A stretch of DNA of 64,000 bases from Prosthecodimorpha staleyi (GCF_018729455.1 NZ_JAHHZF010000003.1:96953-160952), one strand, 5' to 3'. Positions 8,790 to 16,952 are shown, counted from the stretch's first letter. A program made the numbers and translations. The notes: a model not told the origin generated them from the sequence alone.

Positions 8790-9308
8790 TTATTTCGGCT
8801 CCAACGAGTGGATGACCTTGAAGATCTCCGTTTCGAGCGCCGACGTGGGCAAATCAAGATTCTCGCGGAACGTTCGGATTTTCTTTTCTTGAACGGCGGC
8901 ATCGACAAGCCGTTGCAGCCGGTAGCCATCCCGAACTTCCGTACCGTAGAAGGAGCCATAGAGGACCGCGATAGCAATCACGACCGTCCCGAGGCCGGCA
9001 ATCGAGGTCTTGTGGGCATTCGAAGAATAAAAATAAACCAGCGCGGCACTGGTTACACCAAGGACACCCGTAACGAGCTGGCCGGCGACCCCGATCCGGC
9101 TTGTAGCGGCGATGAAGCCGCAGAAGAATGCGGCAATGGAAATTGGCAGAACCAATGAAAGGTAGTGAAAAAACAAATTCCTTTTACCACCATATTCAAC
9201 TTCTTTCTTTGATTCAAAAGAACTAAAAAATACAAGAAGACCTGAAAATAATACAGCGAACGCGATCGGTCGCATCATAACATAGAGCGTTGAAATCTCG
9301 CTGCGCAT
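8790..9308 (-). CDS. Small integral membrane protein of unknown function
   Basis: A 172-residue protein that I do not recognise. It has about four hydrophobic segments: 12-28 (MRPIAFAVLFSGLLVFF), 47-68 (HYLSLVLPISIAAFFCGFIA), 73-93 and 103-118. These are followed by a soluble charged tail of about 50 residues (VRDGYRLQRLVDAAVQEKK...). The gene is visibly AT-richer than the neighbouring chromosome. The start lies two bases after the stop of the upstream small secreted-protein gene (9311-9598), so the two are translationally linked and probably act together. Confidence 0.6.
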   Translation of the reverse strand: MRSEISTLYVMMRPIAFAVLFSGLLVFFSSFESKKEVEYGGKRNLFFHYLSLVLPISIAAFFCGFIAATSRIGVAGQLVTGVLGVTSAALVYFYSSNAHKTSIAGLGTVVIAIAVLYGSFYGTEVRDGYRLQRLVDAAVQEKKIRTFRENLDLPTSALETEIFKVIHSLEPK

Positions 9309-9310
9309 TT

Positions 9311-9598
9311 CTATTCTCCAAATTTTGGAGCTTCTATCTTAAACGGCGCCTTGATTGTTGAACCAAAATTCAGGCCACCTTCATTTTGCGCACTGCAATT
9401 GCTGCTGCTTTGGCAAATTGCCAGCTTCGTTTTGTCTTCGGCAGAAAGCTTCTCGTTGAATGAGCGCCGACAAAGAAGCTCGCACTCTGCTTCGGGCGAT
9501 AGAGACCCAGAAACGACGGCACCATCCGCCGCCAAAGTGGCGCCCGAGAACAAAACAAAGAGGCAAGCCAATTGTATGGTAATGCGCCTGCGCCTCAT
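9311..9598 (-). CDS. Small exported cysteine-containing protein of unknown function
   Basis: A 95-residue protein with a Sec signal peptide (MRRRRITIQLACLFVLFSGATLAADG, cleavage probably after ALA near 23). The mature part of about 70 residues has four cysteines (ECELLCRR...AICQSSSNC), enough for two disulfides in the periplasm. A GGGGGAC ribosome-binding site precedes the ATG at 9598. It is the first gene of a two-gene, AT-rich operon with the membrane protein at 8790-9308. No family is recognised. Confidence 0.55.
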   Translation of the reverse strand: MRRRRITIQLACLFVLFSGATLAADGAVVSGSLSPEAECELLCRRSFNEKLSAEDKTKLAICQSSSNCSAQNEGGLNFGSTIKAPFKIEAPKFGE

Positions 9599-9673
9599 AC
9601 CGTCCCCCCAAGCTGGAAAGATCAGTCAGTCGAGCAACACAGGGATTGAGATTTCAACAATTTCAAATCAATG

Positions 9674-9710
9674 TCAACCGGATCGCACCACCATTGCGCG
9701 ATCCGGTTGA
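9674..9710 (-). terminator. Long hairpin after the formate dehydrogenase alpha gene
   Basis: A perfect 13-bp stem (9674-9686 with 9698-9710, arms TCAACCGGATCGC and GCGATCCGGTTGA) closes an 11-base loop, 22 bases past the fdsA stop. The strand reading away from fdsA continues into a T-containing stretch (CATTGATTTG). It is probably the operon terminator, and could also be a REP-like element. Confidence 0.55.
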
Positions 9711-9731
9711 TTCAGAAGGCGACAGCCCCCC

Positions 9732-12503
9732 CTACTCCGCCGCCTCGCGCACCGAACGCTTGTCGACCCGGGCGGCGCAGTATTTGAATTCCGGGATCTT
9801 GCCGAAGGGGTCGAGCTGCGGGTTGGTCAGGAAGTTGGCGGCGGCCTCGTTGAAGCAGAAGGGGACGAAGACGAAGCCTTCCGGACAGTCACGGTCGGCG
9901 CGAAGCGTCAGTTCGATCTCGCCGCGCCGGGTGGACACCTGCACGACCTCGCCGGCCCGCATCTCGCGGCGCAGGATCTCGCGCGGGTTCATCAACGCGA
10001 CGGGCTCAGGCTCGAGCGCGTCGAGCATGCCGGCGCGCCGGGTCATCGAGCCGGTATGCCAATGCTCCAGCATGCGCCCGGTCGAGAGGACCAGAGGGAA
10101 CTCCACGTCCGGCATCTCGTCGGGCGGCAGCACGTCGGCCGGCACGATCCGGGCGCGGCCGTCGCGGGTCGGGAAGCCCTGCGCGAAGATGATCTCGTTG
10201 CCGGGCCGGTCCGGTGCGTCGGCCGGATAGGTGACGCTCTCCTCGCGCATCACGCGGTCCCAGGAGATGTTCTTGAGCGACGGCATGGTCGAGGCCATCT
10301 CGGCGAACACGTCGGCGACGGTCTCGTAAGTCCAGCCGACGCCGATGCGCCGGCCGATGTCGTAGAGGATCTCCCAATCCTGACGCGCCTCGCCGGGCAG
10401 GTTGAGGGCCGGGCGGCCCATCTGCACCTGGCGGTTGGTGTTGGTGTAGGTGCCGAGCTTCTCGGCATGGGCCGAGGCCGGCAGGACCACGTCGGCATAG
10501 AGCGCGGTCTCGGTCAGGAAGATGTCCTGCACGACCAGATGGTCGAGCCGGCAGAGCGCCGCCCGGGCATGGTTCTGGTCCGGGTCCGACATGGCCGGGT
10601 TTTCGCCCTGCACATACATCGCCTTGATCTTGCCGTCATAGGCCTCGTCGATGATCTCGACCACGGTCAGGCCGCGCTTCGGATCGAGCGTGCGGCCCCA
10701 CAGATCCTCGAACCGCCCGCGCACGTCCGGATTCTCGACCGACTGATAGTCCGGGAAGACCATCGGGATCAGGCCGGCATCCGAGGCGCCCTGGACGTTG
10801 TTCTGGCCGCGCAGCGGATGCAGGCCCGTGCCGGGCCGGCCGACATGGCCGGTGATCAGCGCCAGGGCGATCAGGCAGCGCGCATTGTCGGTGCCGTGGG
10901 TATGCTGCGAGACGCCCATGCCCCAGAAGATGATCGAGCGTTCCGAGGTCGCGTAGGTGCGCGCCACCTCGCGCAGCGTCGCGGCAGCGATGCCGCAGAC
11001 CGGCTCCATCGCCTCCGGCGTGAAGTCGGCCACCTTGGCCTTCAGCGCCTCGAAGCCGTCGACATTGGCCTGGATATATTGCTCGTCATAGAGCTTCTCG
11101 GTGACGATGACGTTCAGCATGGCGTTGAGCATCGCCACGTCGGCGCCCGGCTTGAACTGCAGCGAACGCCAGGCGAAGCGCGACAGACCCTGGCCGCGCG
11201 GGTCCATCACGACGATCTTCTTGCCGGCCTTGGCCGCCTGCTTGAAATAGGTGTTGGCGACCGGGTGGTTCTGTTCGGGGCGCGCGCCGATGACGATGAT
11301 GAAATCGGCATCCGCGGCGGCCATGAACGGCGCCGAGACCGCACCGGAGCCGACGCCCTCCATCAGGGCCGCGACCGAGGAGGCATGGCACAGCCGGGTG
11401 CAATGGTCGACATTGTTGGAGCCGAAGCCGACCCGGACCAGCTTCTGGAACAGGTAGGCCTCCTCGTTGGTGCCCTTGGCCGAGCCGAAGCCGGCGAGCG
11501 CATGGGGACCGTGCGTGTCGCGCGTGCGGGCGAGGCCGGAGGCCGCCTTCTCCAGCGCCTCCTCCCAGGTCGCCTCGCGGAAATGCGTCCAGGGATTGGA
11601 CGGATCGGGCAGGTTGTCGAGCGACTTGGCTACGCCCTCACGGCGGATCAGCGGCTTCATCAGGCGCTGCGGATGGCGCACATAGTCGAAGCCGAAGCGG
11701 CCCTTGACGCACAGCCGGTTCTCGTTGGACGGGCCGTCGCGGCCGTCGACCTGGACGATCCGGTCGTCCTTGACGGCGACCTTGGTCTGGCAGCCGACGC
11801 CGCAATAGGGGCAGACGGAATTGACGACCTTGTCGGCCCATACGGTGCGCGACTTGGCCTCGGCATCCATCAGGCTCTTCTCATAGAGCGCGCCGGTCGG
11901 GCAGGCCTGGACGCATTCGCCGCAGGCCACGCAGGTGGATTCGGCCATCGGATCGTTGATGTCGAAGACCGGCTTCATAGCGTGGCCGCGCCAGGCCATG
12001 CCGATCACGTCGTTGACCTGGACCTCGCGGCAGGCGCGCACGCACAGGCCGCAGGAGATGCAGGCATCCAGATTGACCGCGATCGCCGGATGCGAGGCAT
12101 CCTGCGCGGGCGCATGGCCGGCCGGATAGCGCGAAGCCTCCACCCCCATGGTATCGACCCACTTCCAGAACGAGGAATCCGGGTCGCGGTGACCCTCGCG
12201 GGCCGGCTGGTCGGCGAGGAGGAGCTCGAACACCATCTCGCGCGACTTCTTGGCGCGTTCCGAGGCGGTCTTCACCACCATGCCGGGCGCCGGCTTGCGC
12301 ACGCAGGAGGCGGCCAGCACGCGCTCGCCCTCGATCTCGACCACGCAGGCCCGGCAGTTGCCATCGGCCCGATAACCCGGCTCCGGAAGCCAGCACAGAT
12401 GCGGAATCTCGGTTCCGACCCGCTCGGCCACCTGCCAGATCGTCTCGCCCGGCCGCGCCTCGACTTCACGTCCGTCGAGGGTGAAGGTGATGGTGTCGGT
12501 CAT
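9732..12503 (-). CDS. fdsA: NAD-dependent formate dehydrogenase, alpha (molybdenum) subunit
   Basis: A 923-residue catalytic subunit oxidising formate to CO2. In order: a NuoG-like [2Fe-2S] domain (C37, C50, C53, C67), a cysteine/histidine-containing linker, two [4Fe-4S] motifs (CISCGLCVRAC and CVACGECVQAC), a third cluster in the molybdopterin domain (VCPYCGVGC...LCVKG) and the Mo/bis-MGD domain. The catalytic residue is cysteine, not selenocysteine, in HCTRLCHASSVAAL. The C-terminal MGD-binding part includes LSTGRMLEHWHTG. It partners with the NAD-reducing subunit encoded at 13312-15006. The start ATG at 12503 has a GGGAG site. fdsC/fdhD-like and fdsD genes usually found nearby are not in the window. 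Confidence 0.95.
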   Translation of the reverse strand: MTDTITFTLDGREVEARPGETIWQVAERVGTEIPHLCWLPEPGYRADGNCRACVVEIEGERVLAASCVRKPAPGMVVKTASERAKKSREMVFELLLADQPAREGHRDPDSSFWKWVDTMGVEASRYPAGHAPAQDASHPAIAVNLDACISCGLCVRACREVQVNDVIGMAWRGHAMKPVFDINDPMAESTCVACGECVQACPTGALYEKSLMDAEAKSRTVWADKVVNSVCPYCGVGCQTKVAVKDDRIVQVDGRDGPSNENRLCVKGRFGFDYVRHPQRLMKPLIRREGVAKSLDNLPDPSNPWTHFREATWEEALEKAASGLARTRDTHGPHALAGFGSAKGTNEEAYLFQKLVRVGFGSNNVDHCTRLCHASSVAALMEGVGSGAVSAPFMAAADADFIIVIGARPEQNHPVANTYFKQAAKAGKKIVVMDPRGQGLSRFAWRSLQFKPGADVAMLNAMLNVIVTEKLYDEQYIQANVDGFEALKAKVADFTPEAMEPVCGIAAATLREVARTYATSERSIIFWGMGVSQHTHGTDNARCLIALALITGHVGRPGTGLHPLRGQNNVQGASDAGLIPMVFPDYQSVENPDVRGRFEDLWGRTLDPKRGLTVVEIIDEAYDGKIKAMYVQGENPAMSDPDQNHARAALCRLDHLVVQDIFLTETALYADVVLPASAHAEKLGTYTNTNRQVQMGRPALNLPGEARQDWEILYDIGRRIGVGWTYETVADVFAEMASTMPSLKNISWDRVMREESVTYPADAPDRPGNEIIFAQGFPTRDGRARIVPADVLPPDEMPDVEFPLVLSTGRMLEHWHTGSMTRRAGMLDALEPEPVALMNPREILRREMRAGEVVQVSTRRGEIELTLRADRDCPEGFVFVPFCFNEAAANFLTNPQLDPFGKIPEFKYCAARVDKRSVREAAE

Positions 12504-12516
12504 GGGTGTCTCCCGC

Positions 12517-12530
12517 CCTTGCATTCAAGG
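12517..12530. promoter_or_regulatory. Palindrome between fdsA and the toxin gene
   Basis: CCTTG-CATT-CAAGG, a perfect inverted repeat with 5-bp arms, lies just upstream of the fdsA ribosome-binding site. It is in the 85-base divergent gap that must hold signals for both fdsA and the toxin-antitoxin pair. Candidate operator only. Confidence 0.3.
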
Positions 12531-12588
12531 ATTGTGACGCATGTTGGTCTGGTTGCAGCCGCCGGGCGGCCGGATGTAGCGTTACGCG

Positions 12589-12909
12589 ATGGAGATTCTG
12601 TTCTTTGTCGACGAGGATGGGCGCAAGCCGGTCGCGGAGTGGATCCGCGACCTGCCGGGCCCGGCGCGGTCGAAGATTGCGACCGCGATCGCGCGCATGG
12701 GCGCCGGCAATCTCGCTTCGCTAAAGTCCGTCGGCGACGGGCTTCTCGAGTATCGGATCGACTGGGGACCCGGATATCGGCTATATCTGGGCCGGATCGG
12801 CCATGAACTGATCGTTCTTCTGGGCGGTGGCACGAAGTCCCGCCAACAGGACGACATTCGAACCGCCAAGCATCGCTGGGCAACCTACAGCGCAAACCGA
12901 CGAGGCTGA
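12589..12909 (+). CDS. Type II toxin, HigB/RelE-like addiction module killer protein
   Basis: A 106-residue protein of the phage-derived Gp49-like/HigB group (addiction module killer family). Diagnostic features are the W-I-R-D-L-P-G-P-A-R core (18-27), MGAGNLASLKSVGDGLLEYRID (37-58) and the family's hallmark WGPGYRLYLGR...LLGGGTKSRQQDDIRTA. These toxins are ribosome-dependent mRNA interferases. The antitoxin follows 4 bases after the stop, the reversed (toxin-first) order typical of this family. The pair lies on the strand opposite to fdsA and fdsB and separates those two genes. Alternative: an inactive remnant; the length and core residues argue against it. Confidence 0.88.
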   Translation: MEILFFVDEDGRKPVAEWIRDLPGPARSKIATAIARMGAGNLASLKSVGDGLLEYRIDWGPGYRLYLGRIGHELIVLLGGGTKSRQQDDIRTAKHRWATYSANRRG

Positions 12910-12913
12910 CAGC

Positions 12914-13258
12914 ATGGTGGGAGCCGAACCGATCGGGACCTTCTTCCAGGATCTGGCGCGGGAAGACCCCGAGCATCGGCGGCACACGATCACGGAAGCC
13001 GCAGGACTTCTGATCGGCGGCGAAGCGCGCGCGGCCCATATCCTGCTGCGCGACCTGATCCTCGGTGCCTACGCGACCGGCGACGTGGCGACCGCCGCCG
13101 GCCTGACAGAGCAGGCCGTCGGTGACTATCTCGCCGGCAACGGCGTCGGCGATGACGGTCTGGCGCTCGCCGTTCTGCGCGGCCTCGCCCGGATCGAGCA
13201 GATCGAGATGAGCGTCTCCCCGATCGCGACCGGGCCCGGACGCGAAGCCGCCGAATAG
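12914..13258 (+). CDS. Type II antitoxin, HigA-like addiction module antidote protein
   Basis: A 114-residue partner of the toxin at 12589-12909, four bases downstream of it. The C-terminal half carries a helix-turn-helix-like segment, ATAAGLTEQAVGDYLAGNG, followed by LALAVLRGLARI, in the same arrangement as the 'antidote' family, where the motif reads 'tGlsr..lYraLs..GNP'. The N-terminal part (FFQDLAREDPEHRRHTITEAAGLL) differs from common members. It should neutralise the toxin and bind the pair's own promoter. ATG at 12914 was chosen because it follows the toxin stop directly. Confidence 0.8.
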   Translation: MVGAEPIGTFFQDLAREDPEHRRHTITEAAGLLIGGEARAAHILLRDLILGAYATGDVATAAGLTEQAVGDYLAGNGVGDDGLALAVLRGLARIEQIEMSVSPIATGPGREAAE

Positions 13259-13311
13259 CCTCTCGCCCTCGCTCGCCCGCACGCCGGCCGGGCGGCCCTG
13301 ATGCCGGGCGC

Positions 13312-15006
13312 TCACTTCCCGGCGCCCGCGAAATAGGTCAACCAATGGTTGACCGGGTTGGAGGCGGCCTGACCGAGGCCACAGATCGAGGCATCGCGCA
13401 TGACCTGCATCAGGTCGCGGATGGCGCTCTCCTCGATCGGCGCGCCGCTCTTCAGGAGCGCGACCATCTTCTCGCTGCCGACCCGGCAGGGCGTGCACTG
13501 GCCGCAGCTTTCGTCCTTGAAGAAGGACATCAGGTTCAGGGCCGCCGCCTTGATGTCGTCCTGGTCGGACAGGATCACCACGGCGTGCGAGCCGACGAAG
13601 CCGCCGAACTTCTCGAAAGTGCCGAAATCAAGCGGCAGGTCGCCCATCGTGGCCGGGAAAATGCCGCCGGAGGCGCCGCCCGGCAGGAAGCCCGCGAAGG
13701 CGTGGCCGTCGAGCATGCCGCCGCAATGCTCGTCGATCAGTTCGCGCACCGAGATGCCGGCCGGCGCGACCTTGACGCCCGGCTGGCGCACGCGGCCCGA
13801 GACCGAATAGGACCGGAAGCCCTTATGGCCTTCCTTGCCCTGCGACGAGAACCAGGCCGCGCCCTTCTCGACGATGTCGCGGATCCAGTAGAGGGTCTCG
13901 ACATTGTGGTTGAGCGTCGGCCGGCCGAACAGGCCGACCTCGGCGATATAGGGCGGCCGGTGGCGCGGCATGCCGCGCTTGCCCTCGATCGATTCCAGCA
14001 TCGCCGACTCTTCGCCGCAGATATAGGCGCCCGCGCCGCGGCGCAGTTCGATCGGCGCATGGGTGGCGAGGCCGGACAGTTCGACGGCGGCGATCTCCTT
14101 GGCGAGGATGTCGAGCACGGTCGGATATTCGTCGCGCATATAGATGTAGATGCGCTCCGCCCCGACCGCCCAGGCCGCGATCAGCGCGCCCTCGATCATC
14201 CGGTGCGGGTCGGTTTCGAGATAGTGGCGGTCCTTGAAGGTGCCAGGCTCGCCCTCGTCGCCGTTGACGGTCATCAGGCGCGGGCCTTTGTAGCCACGCA
14301 CGAACTGCCACTTGCGGCCGGCCGGGAAGCCGGCGCCGCCGAGGCCGCGCAGGCCCGCATCCGACAGGATCGCGATCAGCTCCTCCGGGCTGCGTCCGCC
14401 CTTGAGGCAGGCCTCAAGCAGCCGATAGCCGCCGGCGGCGCGATAGTCGTGGAAGCTGCGGTAGTGGGGCACCTCGGGGACAGTACGGCCGGCCTCGACC
14501 GCGGCGGTCACGGTCTCGACGCTGGCATGGCCGAAGGCATGGCGGCCGACCATCACGGCCGGCGCCTCGGCGCAGCGGCCCATGCAGGGCGCATGGACGA
14601 CGCGCACGTCGGCGGCATCGAGCCCGGATTTCAGCGCCGCGGTCAGCGTCTCGGCGCCGGCGAGCGCGCAGGACAGCGAATCGCAGACCCGGATCGTCAG
14701 CTTGGCCGGGGCGGGCTCGCCTTCGCGGACCACGTCGAAATGGTGATAGAAGCTCGCCACCTCGAAGACCTCGGCCTGGGCGAGGCGCATTTCGTGGGCG
14801 AGCGCGTTGATGTGGCGCGCATGCAGGCAGCCGAACATGTCCTGGATCAGATGCAGGTGTTCGATCAGCAGGTCGCGCCGGCGGGGCCGATCCATCAGCA
14901 GCGCGCGCACCTCCGCGAGGGCCAACTCGTCGATCGGCCGACCCTTGGGCTTGGAGATGTCGCGTCCCTTGCCGGGGCCGCCCGTGATCTTGCGCTGGAT
15001 GTTCAA
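13312..15006 (-). CDS. fdsB: NAD-dependent formate dehydrogenase, fused gamma-beta (NuoE-NuoF-like) subunit
   Basis: A 564-residue electron-transfer subunit that passes electrons from the alpha subunit to NAD+. Residues 1-150 are NuoE-like with a [2Fe-2S] thioredoxin fold (CDSLSCALAG and CMGRCAEAPAVMVG). The rest is NuoF-like: GLRGLGGAGFPAGRKW (NADH/FMN loop), NGDEGEPGTFKDRHYLE (FMN), GAGAYICGEESAM and the [4Fe-4S] motif ESCGQCTPCRVG with a final cysteine in ASICGLG. Fusion of the two subunits is known for methylotroph-type enzymes. No ATG fits the start; TTG at 15006, preceded by GAGGGGGAAACC, is the likely initiator. A toxin-antitoxin pair separates it from fdsA. Confidence 0.93.
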   Translation of the reverse strand: MNIQRKITGGPGKGRDISKPKGRPIDELALAEVRALLMDRPRRRDLLIEHLHLIQDMFGCLHARHINALAHEMRLAQAEVFEVASFYHHFDVVREGEPAPAKLTIRVCDSLSCALAGAETLTAALKSGLDAADVRVVHAPCMGRCAEAPAVMVGRHAFGHASVETVTAAVEAGRTVPEVPHYRSFHDYRAAGGYRLLEACLKGGRSPEELIAILSDAGLRGLGGAGFPAGRKWQFVRGYKGPRLMTVNGDEGEPGTFKDRHYLETDPHRMIEGALIAAWAVGAERIYIYMRDEYPTVLDILAKEIAAVELSGLATHAPIELRRGAGAYICGEESAMLESIEGKRGMPRHRPPYIAEVGLFGRPTLNHNVETLYWIRDIVEKGAAWFSSQGKEGHKGFRSYSVSGRVRQPGVKVAPAGISVRELIDEHCGGMLDGHAFAGFLPGGASGGIFPATMGDLPLDFGTFEKFGGFVGSHAVVILSDQDDIKAAALNLMSFFKDESCGQCTPCRVGSEKMVALLKSGAPIEESAIRDLMQVMRDASICGLGQAASNPVNHWLTYFAGAGK

Positions 15007-15217
15007 GGTTTCCCCCTCAGCGTCTCGTTCTTGGTTGCCGGCTGCCGCGATCGGACCGGGCGAACCGGGCCGGTATCGGCCACCGAAGCCCGGGACGCGC
15101 CGGACGCGGCGTCCACGACCCAAGGATCGGCCCGAGATGCGGCCAGAACAAGATGGCCCGCCTCCGGACCCTTCGGTGTGGCGGAGGGAAAATAGCTCCT
15201 GGCTATGCCCGGCGCGC

Positions 15218-15238
15218 CTGGAATTATGATCATTCCAG
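15218..15238. promoter_or_regulatory. Palindrome upstream of fdsB, candidate operator
   Basis: CTGGAAT-N7-ATTCCAG, a perfect inverted repeat with 7-bp arms, lies about 210 bases upstream of the fdsB start in the 314-base gap between fdsB and the SDR gene. Dyads of this size with internal T-N11-A spacing are bound by LysR-type regulators, which control fds operons in other proteobacteria. No regulator gene is adjacent. The remainder of the gap shows no other gene. Confidence 0.4.
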
Positions 15239-15272
15239 CGATGAGCGGGAGTTATGGCTGAGGAAACAGTTC

Positions 15273-15303
15273 GGCCGCCGGATCAAGCCCGGCGGCCGGT
15301 TTT
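15273..15303. terminator. Hairpin with T-tract between fdsB and the SDR gene
   Basis: GGCCGCCGG (15273-15281) pairs with CCGGCGGCC (15289-15297) over a 7-base loop; TTTT follows in the plus direction. It lies 18 bases after the SDR stop on the minus strand, where a weaker T-run (GTTT) follows. It probably ends SDR transcription before the fdsB promoter region. Confidence 0.45.
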
Positions 15304-15320
15304 CGCACGGGGAATGGTGA

Positions 15321-16088
15321 TCAGCGCGGCGCGAGCCGGATGGCCCCGTCGAGGCGGATCGTCTCGCCGTTGAGCATCGGATTCTCGATAATCGAACGGA
15401 CCATGGCGGCATATTCCGACGGCCGGCCGAGGCGCGAGGGGAACGGCGTCTGGCGGCCGAGGCTGTCCTGAACCTCCTGCGGCAGGCCCTTGAGCATCGG
15501 CGTCTCGAAGAGACCCGGCGCAATCGTCATGACTCGAATGCCCAGCGGCGCGAGGTCGCGTGCCACCGGCAGGGTCAGGCCGACCAGCCCCGCCTTGGAG
15601 GCCGAATAGGCCGCCTGGCCGATCTGGCCGTCGAAGGCGGCGACCGAGGCGGTCGCGATCATCACCCCGCGCTCGGCATTCTCGCCGACCGGGTCGAGCG
15701 CCGCCATGCCGGTCGAGGCATGCGCCATGGCCCGGAAGGCGCCGGTCAGGTTGATGGCGATGGCCTTCTCGAACAGGCCCATCGGATGCGGCGCACCCTT
15801 GGCGGTGGTCTTCGCACCGGGCGCGATGCCCGCGCAGGCGACCAGCAGACGCTCGGACCCATGCGCGGCGCGCGCGGCCGCGAAGCCCGCCACCATGCTG
15901 GCCTCGTCGGTCACGTCCACGGCGCAGAAGAGGCCGCCGATCTCCGCCGCCAGGGCCTCGCCCTTTGCCTGGTCGAGATCGAACAGCGCCACCTTGACCC
16001 CGCCGGCGGCCAGCATCCTGGCCGTCGCCTCGCCCAGGCCGGAGGCGCCACCGGTGATCACGGCCGCCTTGATCTCGTCGAGACGCAT
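15321..16088 (-). CDS. Short-chain dehydrogenase, 3-hydroxyacyl-CoA dehydrogenase type II-like
   Basis: A 255-residue SDR. It has the Rossmann motif VITGGASGLGEATA (10-23), the D-L-D acidic loop that favours NAD(H) (37-39), VACAGIAPG (84-91, the NAG equivalent), S148 in the ATASVAAFDGQ block, and catalytic Y161-x-x-x-K165. The IASVAAFDGQIGQAAYSASK-like region is characteristic of the HSD17B10/3-hydroxyacyl-CoA dehydrogenase group, which oxidises hydroxyacyl-CoA intermediates of branched-chain amino acid or fatty acid breakdown. That would suit the liv transporter a few genes away, but the link is inference. It diverges from the hupE-like gene; ATG 16088 follows a GGGAGAGAAAT stretch. Confidence 0.88.
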   Translation of the reverse strand: MRLDEIKAAVITGGASGLGEATARMLAAGGVKVALFDLDQAKGEALAAEIGGLFCAVDVTDEASMVAGFAAARAAHGSERLLVACAGIAPGAKTTAKGAPHPMGLFEKAIAINLTGAFRAMAHASTGMAALDPVGENAERGVMIATASVAAFDGQIGQAAYSASKAGLVGLTLPVARDLAPLGIRVMTIAPGLFETPMLKGLPQEVQDSLGRQTPFPSRLGRPSEYAAMVRSIIENPMLNGETIRLDGAIRLAPR

Positions 16089-16200
16089 GGATTTCTCTCC
16101 CTGATTTGGTGTGTCGAGACTGACGCGGAGAAACCGCCCGGCGGCAGACCTTGTCAATGACCCGCTCGTTGGAGAGCCCGAAAGCTACTGTAGCGCTGAC

Positions 16201-16252
16201 CATGCCCCTTCCGCCTACAAAACAGGCAGTGGACGCCCCGCGAAGGGGCATG
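16201..16252. promoter_or_regulatory. Inverted repeat in the SDR/hupE divergent region
   Basis: CATGCCCCTT (16201-16210) and AAGGGGCATG (16243-16252) are perfect 10-bp arms with a 32-base centre that contains a small GCCT/AGGC hairpin. It lies 113 bases from the SDR start and 88 bases from the hupE-like start, so it is not a terminator. It may be a dyad operator for a metal-responsive regulator or a leader RNA structure. The spacing does not match NikR. Confidence 0.35.
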
Positions 16253-16339
16253 ACCGGAGCGCCGGATCAGGGCTAGCATGACGCAGATTCCGTATGCCGG
16301 GGCGCCTCCCATCCGCCGCCCCTCGTCGAGGTCGTCGCC

Positions 16340-16939
16340 ATGAAACTCGTCTCCCGCTCCCTTTCCGCCGCCGGCCTCGCGCTCGCCGCCCTGCCCGTCC
16401 TCGCCTCGGCCGCTACCGCCCATCCGGGCCATGAGGTGGTGGCGAATTTTTCCAGCGGCCTGACGCATCCACTTCTGGGGGCCGACCACGTCCTCGCCAT
16501 GGTGGCGGTCGGCTTGCTCGCAGCCCGCTTCGGCGGTCGCACGCTCGTCCTGCTGCCCGCCGCCTTCGTGACGGCGATGCTGGCCGGCGGTCTGCTCGGG
16601 GCGGTCCTCGGCGGCCTGCCCGCGGTCGAGCCGGGCATCCTGGCCTCCATCGTCGTGCTCGGCCTCGCGGCCGGCGTCGGCAGGCTGGTACCGGCCGGTG
16701 CGGCCCTGGCGCTGACCGCCGTCTTCGCGGTGTTCCACGGCGCCGCCCACGGCATGGAGATGCCGGCCTCCGGCCCGGCGGCGGCCTATTTCGCCGGCTT
16801 CGCCCTGGCGACCGCGCTGCTGCATGCTGCCGGCATCGGGCTCGGCCTGATGGCGTCGCGCCTGGGCCGCGCGGCATCGAACGCCGCCGGCCTGTCGGTC
16901 GCGGCGGCCGGCATCGCGATGGCGGCGGGACTGCTCTGA
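16340..16939 (+). CDS. HupE/UreJ-family nickel/cobalt permease
   Basis: A 199-residue membrane protein. A signal peptide ends near ASAATA, and the mature protein starts with the family's metal-binding HPGHE motif (28-32). GLTHPLLGADHVLAMVAVGL (40-59) matches the HupE signature 'H-P-x-x-G-x-D-H-x-x-x-M'. FHGAAHGMEMP and a further histidine lie in later membrane helices; about six hydrophobic segments in total. HupE proteins move Ni2+ or Co2+ for hydrogenase, urease or cobalamin enzymes. None of those genes is in this window, so the served enzyme is unknown. Transcribed towards the globin gene, whose stop is 13 bases away on the other strand. Confidence 0.9.
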   Translation: MKLVSRSLSAAGLALAALPVLASAATAHPGHEVVANFSSGLTHPLLGADHVLAMVAVGLLAARFGGRTLVLLPAAFVTAMLAGGLLGAVLGGLPAVEPGILASIVVLGLAAGVGRLVPAGAALALTAVFAVFHGAAHGMEMPASGPAAAYFAGFALATALLHAAGIGLGLMASRLGRAASNAAGLSVAAAGIAMAAGLL

Positions 16940-16952
16940 ACGCCAGTCGGGA

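Noticed and set aside
10056..12806. A plus-strand open frame opposite fdsA
   Set aside because: Shadow of fdsA, with no motif and no plausible start; the Fe-S and molybdopterin motifs are on the minus strand.
13345..15195. A plus-strand open frame opposite fdsB
   Set aside because: It mirrors fdsB and shows only low-complexity R/D/A-rich sequence.
16089..16339. Cobalamin or nickel/cobalt riboswitch before the hupE-like gene
   Set aside because: No B12-box-like or NiCo-type conserved core could be recognised; only the 10-bp inverted repeat stands out.
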